From assembly GCA_963782595.1 (NCBI GenBank), contig CAWAKJ010000003.1, forward strand, positions 372,001-436,000: a stretch of 64,000 nucleotides of DNA. The letters are read 5' to 3'. Position numbers and translations under genes: made by a program. The stretch is from JAMQPK01 sp963782595 (GTDB lineage Bacteria > Acidobacteriota > Vicinamibacteria > Vicinamibacterales > JAMQPK01). Of this stretch, positions 20,678-29,067 are shown in pieces. The notes beneath the pieces are model-generated. The model was not told where the DNA came from, did no database searches, and was given only the letters and a program-made list of their open reading frames with translations. Position 1 is the stretch's first letter; every line of letters begins with the position of its first letter.

Positions 20678-20704
20678 AAAAACAAAAAGTGGGCACAGGC
20701 CCAC
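20678..20704 (-). terminator. Hairpin plus T-run upstream of rimP (terminator or attenuator)
   Basis: On the minus strand GTGGGC-CTGT-GCCCAC (20704-20689) is followed by TTTTTGTTTTTG (20688-20677). This is a textbook intrinsic terminator located about 20 nt before the likely rimP start. It could end rimO transcription, or act as an attenuator in the leader of the rimP-nusA-infB operon. Confidence 0.8.
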
Positions 20705-20877
20705 CTTCAGGTCTTGCAGGCTCTTACGAACCTAAAAGTCTATCACAATGGGCCCACCCTCTGGCGCAGTTACCCCCGCGCTTTGGCGTGGCAGGCCGCC
20801 CCCGGGAACCCCCCCAATCCCTCGCAGCGGGCTAGTCGCGCCGAAGTGACCTAGTCGCCTGCCGCGCCGAAGCCGCG

Positions 20878-21858
20878 TCAGCGGCGAAGGCGGGCGGAGG
20901 CGGGGCGGACGACCAAATCGTAGTCGCGGCATCCGACGATTTCGGCCTGCATCACGGCCCCCGGACGCAGTGTATCGGGCTCCGCGTCGGTGAAATAGAC
21001 CACCGGGTCGATTTCCGGCGCCTGCCCGGCCAGCCGGCCCCGCCACACGAGGTCGTGCTCGGGTGACGGGCCGTCGACCATCACCTCGACACGGGCGCCG
21101 ACGCGCTCCCGTTGGACCCGCGCGACGATGCGCTTCTGTTCGGCCATGAGCTTGTTACGCCGCCGTTTTTTGGTGGCCGCTGGTACGTCGTCTGGCAGAT
21201 GGTACGCCGTCGTACCCTCCTCATGCGAGTACGTGAAAACGCCTACGTGGTCGAATCGCACGCTTCGGACAAACGCGCAGAGCTCGTCGAACTCCGCGTC
21301 GGACTCGCCTGGGAATCCCACAATGAAGGTTGTCCTCAATGAGACGCCCGGAACGCGCTCGCGGATCCGGCCGAGAAGCCTCTCGTACTGTCTGCCGGTG
21401 CCCGGACGCTTCATGCGCCGCAATACCGCGTCGGCGGCGTGCTGCAGCGGCAGATCGATGTACTTGACGACTTTGTCGCACTCGGCCATGGCATCGAGGA
21501 TGTCGTCGGTGATCGTCGTGGGATACAAATAGAGCAGCCGGATCCAGTCGATGCCGTCGACGTTGTTCAGCGCGCGCAGCAGGGTCGGCAGCAAGGCCCC
21601 TTCGCCCAGGTCTCGACCGTAGAACGTCGTGTCTTGCGAGATCAGGATGAGCTCGCGCACGCCCCGCGCGGCCAGCGCATGCGCCTCTCGCACGATCGCG
21701 TCAACCGGGCGGCTGCGATAGTGTCCGCGGAGCGTCGGAATAATGCAGAAAGAGCATTTGTAATCGCACCCTTCGGCGACCTTGATGTACGCGAAGTGCC
21801 CGGGCGTCGCGAAGACACGGGGCTCGGCGTCGTACAGGTACGTCGGAAGGGCCTGGGA
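20878..21858 (-). pseudogene. RimO radical-SAM and TRAM part, separated by an in-frame stop
   Basis: Continues the rimO frame after the TAA at 21859-21861. Reads PTYLYDAEPRVFATPGHFAYIKVAEGCDYKCSFCIIPTLRG with the CxxxCxxC cluster motif, then ISQDTTFYGRDLG, MKRPGTGRQYE and a C-terminal TRAM-like region; ends TGA at 20878. No ATG, GTG or TTG lies between the stop and the iron-sulfur motif, so an independent functional start is hard to see. Methionine at 21693 would give a product without the cluster. Probably one gene broken by the repeat at 21855-21882. Confidence 0.8.
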
Positions 21859-21882
21859 TTAGAGATTAGGGATTAGGGTGAG
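21855..21882. repeat. GGGATTA word repeat inserted in rimO
   Basis: GGGATTAGAGATTAGGGATTAGGG, four heptamer units. On the minus strand it reads CTAATCCCTAATCTCTAATCC inside the rimO frame and supplies TAA. Confidence 0.85.
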
Positions 21883-22244
21883 CGGAATCGTGCGCTTCCT
21901 GCCGGCACCTTCGATTGCGCCGACAATCTCGGGCACCTCTCCCGTACCCAGGACGGCGTCGATTTCGGGAATCTGGACCTTCAGTTCCTCTCGATACCGC
22001 TCGCCGAGGCAGCCTGTCACGACCAGGCGCTTGCAGCTGCCGTTCTTCTTGAACTCGGCGAGTTCGAGAATCGTGTTGATCGATTCTTCCTTCGCGGAAT
22101 CGATGAAGGCGCAGGTGTTGACGACGAGGACGTCGGCCTCGGATGGATCCGGCGTGAGCGTGTGGCCGCCCTCCTGTGACAGCCCCATCATGACCTCGGA
22201 GTCGACGAGGTTTTTCGGGCAGCCGAGCGAAACGAAACCGATCT

Positions 22245-22248
<4 letters not shown>
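21859..22248 (-). CDS. rimO: RimO N-terminal methylthiotransferase domain (interrupted gene)
   Basis: RimO adds a methylthio group to Asp89 of ribosomal protein S12. This 129-aa part has the UPF0004 cluster-binding domain: KIGFVSLGCPKNLVDSEV, VNTCAFIDSAKEESI and VVTGCLGERYRE, with the three conserved cysteines. After GRKRTIPL the frame enters a TTAGGG-word repeat, reads TLIPNL and stops; the downstream radical-SAM part continues in the same frame. The insertion sits in the interdomain linker. Overlaps asnS by 4 nt (ATGA at 22248-22245). Confidence 0.85.
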
Positions 22249-23533
<1,285 letters not shown>

Positions 23534-23537
<4 letters not shown>

Positions 23538-24406
23538 TCAGTTTCGAACGCGGTCAGCTGCGACGTGTCCATCATCAGCCCTTCGAGCCGCTTGCGGGCG
23601 CTCACGGCCTTGCCAAGCACCGCGGTGGGCGATTCCGCGTTCCTGACCTCGTACATCAACACTCCATCGTAGCCGATCTTCTCGAACGCCATGACCGTGG
23701 CGGCCCAGTCGATGCTGCCCTGAAAGGGGACGAGGTGATCGTCGCTCTGGCGGCGATTGTCGTGAATGTGGGTGGTCACGAGGTATTCCGACGCCGTTTC
23801 GATCGCTTCGGGAGTGTCGCCGAGGAGGTGCGCGTGCCCGACATCCATGCAGATGCCCAGGTCCGCGCCGTCGAAGCTGCGCTCGATGATCTCGATGAGG
23901 TCGGGCGCGGTCGAGAGCGCGTTGCCCATCACTTCGAGCGCAACCTTCACGCCAGCCGACTCGGCCATGCCGTGGATTTCCTCGATGCTTCGGATGGCCG
24001 CCTCGCGGTTGTTGTCCTCGGCTCCGGGCTTCTGGTCGACCGGCACACCTAAGTGAACGACGACATACTTGAATGGGACAATCCTGGCAATGGCCAGCGC
24101 CGCTGACATTTCGTGCAGCGCTGCCTTGCGCGCCTCGCTCTCCCGGGTCGCCGTCGAGAACGTGCGCTGGGCGCGGCCGTTTGCGAATACATCGGTAATG
24201 GGTGCATGAACCGAGTGCAGCTCGACGCCCGCCGTCGCCAGCCAATCCTTGAGCGCGCGGATCGTCTGTTCGTCGTGGTAATCGAAGTGACTTCGAGTGG
24301 CGAAGAGCTCAACGGTCTCGAAACCGTTCGCGGCAATTTCGAGCAGGTGTGCCTGTTCAAGCCGTTGCTCGTGGTAGAGGTGCGTCGAAACGCCAAATTT
24401 CTTCAT
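23534..24406 (-). CDS. TIM-barrel sugar phosphate isomerase/epimerase-like protein
   Basis: 290 aa of the AP-endonuclease-2-like TIM-barrel family. Features: KKFGVSTHLYHEQRL, VELHSVHAPITDVF, VVVHLGVP, VALEVMGNAL, ICMDVGHAHLLG and VTTHIHDNRRQSDDHLVPF, which place metal-binding His, Glu and Asp at strand ends. Substrate cannot be told from sequence. The start codon lies 3 nt beyond a 22-bp hairpin, and the only Shine-Dalgarno-like GGAG is inside that stem. Upstream are AmgK/MurU-like genes, so a role in sugar recycling is possible but unproven. Confidence 0.85.
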
Positions 24407-24409
24407 ATG

Positions 24410-24468
24410 AAAGGGCTCCGGGAGCCGTTTTCCGGGGGCTCGGGGAAAAACGGCTCCCGGAGCCCTTT
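24410..24468. repeat. 22-bp perfect inverted repeat (GGCTCCGGGAGCC type)
   Basis: Arms 24410-24431 and 24447-24468 are perfectly complementary, with a 15-nt loop; core GGGCTCCGGGAGCCGTTTT. It lies between the AmgK-like gene and the TIM-barrel gene and covers the latter's ribosome-binding area. A related element sits inside the MidA-like gene at 28790-28844. Confidence 0.85.
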
Positions 24469-24472
24469 TCCA

Positions 24473-25489
24473 CTATAAGCCCAGGAGCTCGCGGAGCCTG
24501 GCAAACCGCGGGTAGCGTTCCAGATTGGTGCGAATGTAACTGACCGTGCGCGGAATGTACTGGATGTACACCGTATTGCTGCGCGACGTTGTCTGGTGAC
24601 CGAAGGTGCCGAGCGCCTTGATATTGCGCTGTACCGACATGAGATCAAAACGGCGCCGATACTCGGAGAACGCTTCAGGCGTGGCGTTTGCCGCGCCTCC
24701 CAGCTTGAGGTAAACCCGGATCAAATCGTCGACACGCTGCTCTGACAGATCGACGTACGAATCTCGCAGCAGCGACGCCATGTCGTAGGTATCCGGCCCC
24801 ATGCGCGCATCCTGAAAGTCGATGATGTACAGGCGGCGATCGTGCAGCATCAGATTCCGGCTGTGATAGTCCCTGTGGCACAGCACGCGCGGCTCGCCGG
24901 CGAGCTCGTCCGCGATACGCAGCCATTCTTCGTTCAGCGCCTCGCGTGCCGCCGGCGTGATGCTGGCGCCGCGGTACGCCTCGATGAAATGCTTGACGAA
25001 AAAGTTCAGCTCCCACATCAGCTTGTCGCGATCGAACGCGACCCGGTACGGGATGAACTCGCCGGACTCGAGCTCCGCGCCTGTTCGCTGCATGAGGAAC
25101 ACCAGCTCAACGGCCTGCCGGTACAGCGCGTCGTGCTCGGCGGGCTGCGTGACGCCGAGATGCGCCTGCAGCGTGACGTCGCCCAGATCCTCGAGGATGA
25201 GAATGCCGAGATCGTCCGCGTGGCCGGCAATCGCGGGGATCGGCAGCGGGATGCTCGTGAACAGCCGGTACACGTTGACGAATGGCAGCTCGTCGTAGAC
25301 GAACGGCGCTTCATAGACCGCAAGGACGACAGAAGGGTTGCCGGGCCGGAGGACGCGGAAATACTGACGCGTCGACGCGTCTCCGGTGAGCGGAACGATG
25401 CGTACCTGGGGCTCGGCGAGGCGTGCGCGTTGCAGGCACTCGTCGATTCTGGCCCGCGTTTCCTGAAAGGCCGGCGACTTTGTTTCCAT
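24473..25489 (-). CDS. Aminoglycoside-phosphotransferase-fold sugar kinase (AmgK-like)
   Basis: 338 aa from ATG 25489, which shares one base with the preceding stop (TGATG). Kinase motifs: RIVPLTGDASTRQYFRVL (nucleotide loop), RVLCHRDYHSRNLML (catalytic Asp) and LYIIDFQDARMGPDTYDMASLL (metal-binding Asp). This matches AmgK, the N-acetylmuramate/N-acetylglucosamine kinase that feeds MurU in peptidoglycan recycling, and the coupled nucleotidyltransferase just upstream supports it. The assignment of substrate is by family and context. Confidence 0.85.
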   Translation of the reverse strand: METKSPAFQETRARIDECLQRARLAEPQVRIVPLTGDASTRQYFRVLRPGNPSVVLAVYEAPFVYDELPFVNVYRLFTSIPLPIPAIAGHADDLGILILEDLGDVTLQAHLGVTQPAEHDALYRQAVELVFLMQRTGAELESGEFIPYRVAFDRDKLMWELNFFVKHFIEAYRGASITPAAREALNEEWLRIADELAGEPRVLCHRDYHSRNLMLHDRRLYIIDFQDARMGPDTYDMASLLRDSYVDLSEQRVDDLIRVYLKLGGAANATPEAFSEYRRRFDLMSVQRNIKALGTFGHQTTSRSNTVYIQYIPRTVSYIRTNLERYPRFARLRELLGL

Positions 25490-26409
25490 CACTTGATGTC
25501 CGTTACCGCGACGTTCCCGTCCTTCTGGATGATCGCGCAATTCCGGAACCTGGCACCAGAAAGAATTTGCACTCCGTCTGCGATGATACAGCGCTCCAGG
25601 ACGGCACCTTCGCCGATCTGCGCGTCATCCCAGACCACGGTATCAATCAGACGCGCCGTTCGGTCAACGCTGGAGCCGCGTCCAATCTGAGGAGAATCAC
25701 CCTCGGCCCGGCCAATGGACATGCATGCGGCGAGATAGTCTGCCGGCGTGCCTACGTCCAGGAAATCGGCTGCGCAGAGAAAGGCCCGAACGTGCCCGAG
25801 GTTCTCTTTGACGAGCTCCCCGTAGAGGCGGCTGATGCTCTCGGCCGGCTGGTCGATCGCCAGCCTGGCGAACGCCGACGGATGTGCCATCTGCACGCCC
25901 ACAACATGATAGGAACGCACTCGCGAACCGGCTGGTACCACGCTGTGAAACCGGCCGGTCGCATCCACGATAAGGCCGCCGTAGCGATCGGGCCACCGGT
26001 TCGGTATGACCGCGATCGTCACGAGAGCGCCCGTTTCTCGATGGTGTGCGGCAAGCGCGTGCAGGTCGACGTTGGTGAGCGTATCGCCGTTGATGATGAA
26101 GAAATCATCGTCGGGGAGAAGCGGCAGCGCCTTGCGGGGGCCTCCCGCCGATCCCAGCACGGGCGATTCAAACGAGTAACGGACGCGCACGCCGAGGTCG
26201 CTTCCGTCCCCGACCCGCGCGGTGATCGTTTCGGGCAGATAGTGAAGATTGAGGACGAAGTCGCGAATGCCTTGCCCGGCCGCGTACCGAATGATGCGGC
26301 GTACGAGCGGCTCGCCTGCAAGGGGGACGGCAGGCTTCGCGCGCACCAACGAGAGTGGTCGCAAGCGTGTGCCGAGGCCGGCCGTCAGGAGGAGAGCAGC
26401 GTGGGGCAG
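25489..26409 (-). CDS. Sugar-1-phosphate nucleotidyltransferase (MurU-like) with probable CTG start
   Basis: 306 aa. The essential nucleotide-binding loop LLLTAGLGTRLRPLSLVRAKP is complete only if translation begins at CTG 26409, immediately after the TAA of the CYTH gene, which is in the same frame and blocks any earlier start. GAGGA lies 7 nt before that CTG. The next start-like codon (TTG 26364) would cut the loop. Further motifs: FFIINGDTLTNVDL and GTPADYLAACM. Predicted to make UDP-N-acetylmuramate from MurNAc-1-phosphate, next to its AmgK-like kinase partner. Confidence 0.85.
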   Translation of the reverse strand: MPHAALLLTAGLGTRLRPLSLVRAKPAVPLAGEPLVRRIIRYAAGQGIRDFVLNLHYLPETITARVGDGSDLGVRVRYSFESPVLGSAGGPRKALPLLPDDDFFIINGDTLTNVDLHALAAHHRETGALVTIAVIPNRWPDRYGGLIVDATGRFHSVVPAGSRVRSYHVVGVQMAHPSAFARLAIDQPAESISRLYGELVKENLGHVRAFLCAADFLDVGTPADYLAACMSIGRAEGDSPQIGRGSSVDRTARLIDTVVWDDAQIGEGAVLERCIIADGVQILSGARFRNCAIIQKDGNVAVTDIK

Positions 26410-26967
26410 TTACGATTCCTCGAAGAGCATGTCGGCGAGCGGCAAGCCGTGCTGCTCGCAATACCTGACGTAGAGGCCGCGATACGAATCGGTGACGTAG
26501 TCGGCCGGCTGGCGTGAAAGCGCTTCGGCGGTCTGGCGGATGCCTGGCTCGCTGCCCTCGATTTCGACGAACGTGCCGACCGGTGTCTCGTCGATCGCGA
26601 TCGTCACGTCTTCGTGCGCGAACTCCTCGCGGTACTTCTCGTAGCGGAACCACACGTGAAAGCCGATTTCCTCGAGGACGCGCAAGAGCAGCAGTCCGTC
26701 GCCCACGACCGTTTCCAGCTCTTCTCTGAGCTTCATCGGCGAGTTCTGAACGGGGCCTTTGAAGGTGAGCAGCGTCTTGCCGCACTCGAGCCGGACGCGG
26801 AGCACGCACCGCCGCTCGCGCAGCTGGTCGTCGTGGGTGTCGAGCAGGTAGTCTTCCTGCAACCGGCGGCCTCGCAGCGGGGTGGCGCCGGTGGCCAGAA
26901 TCGCCTGCCGGGCCTCGTCGGCGCTGCGAAAGCCGAGCTTGATTTCCCGCTCCAGCGTGGCGGCCAT
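26410..26967 (-). CDS. CYTH-domain protein (class IV adenylate cyclase / triphosphatase fold)
   Basis: About 185 aa. The N-terminal LEREIKLGF carries the ExExK signature of the triphosphate-tunnel CYTH fold. The tunnel strands follow as RRCVLRVRLECGKTLLTFKGP and VTIAIDETPVGTFVEIEGSE. Could be a thiamine or inorganic triphosphatase or a class IV adenylate cyclase. The stop codon abuts the MurU-like CTG start, so the two are coupled. An in-frame ATG 9 nt upstream (26976) is an alternative. Confidence 0.85.
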   Translation of the reverse strand: MAATLEREIKLGFRSADEARQAILATGATPLRGRRLQEDYLLDTHDDQLRERRCVLRVRLECGKTLLTFKGPVQNSPMKLREELETVVGDGLLLLRVLEEIGFHVWFRYEKYREEFAHEDVTIAIDETPVGTFVEIEGSEPGIRQTAEALSRQPADYVTDSYRGLYVRYCEQHGLPLADMLFEES

Positions 26968-27043
26968 CAGCCGCATTCTATACCGTGCGGTTGGTCGATG
27001 GGCGGCGGTCTGTCATGGTCCATGGGCGAGGCCCATTGCCCAG

Positions 27044-27925
27044 TCAGACGCCGATGGCTCGGCCGGCGCCACGCCACAAGTGCCGCCTGACAAAGACATA
27101 CATGGCGAAGCACTCGAGCGCGAACGGCGGGAAGCCGAAATAGCCGAGCACCGGCATTTCGAAGATCTTGACGTCGCCCAGAATCGGCACCGTGTAGATC
27201 CACTTCGCGCGCGCCCAGAAGTTCCAGAATTCCCACAGACCGCCGCAGATGACACCGGCGATGAGGAGGTTGGCGAGCCGCTCGTACGAGCCGCCACGCA
27301 GGTCGCGAAGGAGCGATTCGTCCCCGGCCCGTGCGTTGATGGGATCGAGCAGAAAGACGAAGCCGAAGAAAACTGGAGCGGCCAGATAGGGCGAGGGCCA
27401 GACGATCGGGAGAAGCAACATGGCGGCGCCTAGAAGAGTCACAAGGCGCAGGTCGAAAGTCGGTAGGCGAAAGTCAGAAGTCGGTAGGCGCAAGTCAGCA
27501 GTCGGCAGGCGCACGTCAGCAGTCGGCGGTCGGGAGTCTGAAGTCGGCCGTCGTCGCAAGACCGCAATGAGCTCGGCCGTCTGAAAAATCCCTGGTGAGA
27601 TCGTCGCGAAGGCCCACGCATAGCCGAAATAGCGGACGAAAACATTTTCGGGAAGATTGACGTAATACCAATTCCTGATGAGCAGGTTGTAGCCTTCGAA
27701 CACGACCCACAGAGGAATCGACACGAGGGCCAGGAAAGCGAACTCGCGACGATTGGTCGTCAGCCACGACGAGCCGCGCCGCTTGTAAACGAGGCTGTCA
27801 ACGAGCAGGATGTAGCCGGTCCAGGCCAACGGCGTGTGCCACGTCCAGAATGGCTCGACGCGTCGCAGCATGGCGGCTTCGGAGATCACCAGTACTGCGA
27901 GCCCAATCCATCCGTGTGGCGTCAT
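27044..27925 (-). CDS. Multi-spanning membrane protein with in-frame RLPTADL repeat insert
   Basis: 293 aa from ATG 27925, which overlaps the MidA-like stop (TGATG). About seven hydrophobic helices, for example WIGLAVLVISEAAML, FAFLALVSIPLWVVF, LLPIVWPSPYLAAPVFF and LIAGVICGGLWEFWNFW. No family recognised with confidence. In the loop after AELIAVLRRR (residues about 125-161) a heptapeptide RLPT(A/S)D(L/F) is repeated about five times; its DNA is a 21-nt word repeat like those in intergenic gaps. Frame is kept on both sides. Confidence 0.8.
   Translation of the reverse strand: MTPHGWIGLAVLVISEAAMLRRVEPFWTWHTPLAWTGYILLVDSLVYKRRGSSWLTTNRREFAFLALVSIPLWVVFEGYNLLIRNWYYVNLPENVFVRYFGYAWAFATISPGIFQTAELIAVLRRRPTSDSRPPTADVRLPTADLRLPTSDFRLPTFDLRLVTLLGAAMLLLPIVWPSPYLAAPVFFGFVFLLDPINARAGDESLLRDLRGGSYERLANLLIAGVICGGLWEFWNFWARAKWIYTVPILGDVKIFEMPVLGYFGFPPFALECFAMYVFVRRHLWRGAGRAIGV
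27441..27550. repeat. 21-nt word repeat inside a membrane-protein gene
   Basis: Units such as CAGTCGGCAGGCGCACGT and AAGTCGGTAGGCGCA repeat about five times, translated on the minus strand as RLPTADL-type heptapeptides. Confidence 0.8.
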
Positions 27926-29067
27926 CACGTGAGGCGTACTCGATACGAGCACCCTTTCAAAGACGGGGTCCCGACGCCTCTTCCAAAGATCAAAACCTTG
28001 TGCGTGCTGCCGAGCCCGCCAGGCAGCATCAGCGTCTTCAACGCCAGTCGCTGCTGAAGCGAAAGGCCCTCGAGGTCGGTGACGCCGAGGCCGAGCATGA
28101 AATAGGTCTGATCCAGTCTGGCGATGACGTCGAGGCCCGATCGCTCGCCGGCGCGCGTGACGGCCGTGAGATCCACATGCGCGGTGATGTCCGTCTCGCC
28201 GGGCTCCTGGAGGAAGTCGGCGAACTGCGAGTGCTTCTTGAAAGAGGTGAGGGTTCCCGCCGCGTGCGATGCGTTGTAGAGGTCGTGCTCGTCGTGCCCG
28301 TAGTCGATAACGACCAGGAAGCCGGCGCGGAGTGATTCGGCCGCCGCCGTCGTCCAGTCTTCGGCAGCGAGGGTCACTTCGGCGCGCCACCCGGCGCTCA
28401 TCTTCGCGCCCGTGCGCGCCACGTACGCCGCGACGCGCGGAGTGGACACCTCCTCGAGGCGCTCGACGAAGCGATCTGAAGTGGCTGAGACATCGACGAA
28501 CACTTCACGTAATCCGTCCTCCGTCATTGTCACGACGTGCGTCGGCAGCGCGTCGAGCAGCTCGTTGGCGAAGATCACGCCGCACACGTTGTGGGGCAGT
28601 GTGCCGCCGCTGTACGAGAGCAGGGAAGTGTGCGGGCCAAGGGTGTCGGCTTGTGCGGCGCGTGCGCTGGGAGACTTCTCGACGAGCGAGAGTCGAATGC
28701 CGGAATAGAAATCGGGGTGGTATGTCTTTGCCGCGTCGAGGACGTCGCGCGAAAGGCGGCCGTTGCCCGCGCCGGCCTCGACCAGGTCGAAAACGGTTCC
28801 GGTTTTCGGATCATTCTCGCGAAAACGGATCCCGGAACCGTTTTTCATCACCCGCCACATCTCGGCGAACTGCCTGGCCAGCAGCTCACCGAACATCGGT
28901 CCGACATCGACGCTGGTAAAAAAATCGCCCGCGCGTCCCGTTTTCTGGGCCGCGCGGGCGTAGTAGCCGAGCTCCGGATGATAGAGCGAGAGCTCCATGA
29001 ACTCCGCAAAGCTGATAGGGCCGCTCGTCCGGATGCGATCGGCTATCAGCTCGCGGAGGCGACTCAT
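27925..29067 (-). CDS. SAM-dependent methyltransferase, MidA/NDUFAF7 family, with hairpin insertion
   Basis: 380 aa. PISFAEFMELSLYHPELGYY, GDFFTSVDVGPMFGELLARQ, the SAM motif FDLVEAGAGNGRLSRDVL and FANELLDALPTHVV define the DUF185/MidA family; NDUFAF7 methylates an arginine of complex I. Between EMWRVM and VFDLVEAG are about 17 extra residues (KNGSGIRFREND, then PKTGT), encoded by a perfect inverted repeat with 13-bp arms. The insertion is just before the SAM-binding loop. Start ATG overlaps the htrA stop (TAATG). Confidence 0.9.
   Translation of the reverse strand: MSRLRELIADRIRTSGPISFAEFMELSLYHPELGYYARAAQKTGRAGDFFTSVDVGPMFGELLARQFAEMWRVMKNGSGIRFRENDPKTGTVFDLVEAGAGNGRLSRDVLDAAKTYHPDFYSGIRLSLVEKSPSARAAQADTLGPHTSLLSYSGGTLPHNVCGVIFANELLDALPTHVVTMTEDGLREVFVDVSATSDRFVERLEEVSTPRVAAYVARTGAKMSAGWRAEVTLAAEDWTTAAAESLRAGFLVVIDYGHDEHDLYNASHAAGTLTSFKKHSQFADFLQEPGETDITAHVDLTAVTRAGERSGLDVIARLDQTYFMLGLGVTDLEGLSLQQRLALKTLMLPGGLGSTHKVLIFGRGVGTPSLKGCSYRVRLT
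28790..28844. repeat. Inverted repeat (CGGTTCCGG type) inside the MidA-like gene
   Basis: AAAACGGTTCCGG (28790-28802) and CCGGAACCGTTTT (28832-28844) are perfect complements with an inner GAAAACGGATC sub-repeat. Translated in frame. Confidence 0.8.

Noticed and set aside
27044..28390. A 448-aa version of the membrane protein starting at 28390
   Set aside because: The first 155 codons are antisense-like and overlap the MidA gene; the ATG at 27925 overlapping the MidA stop is the proper start.
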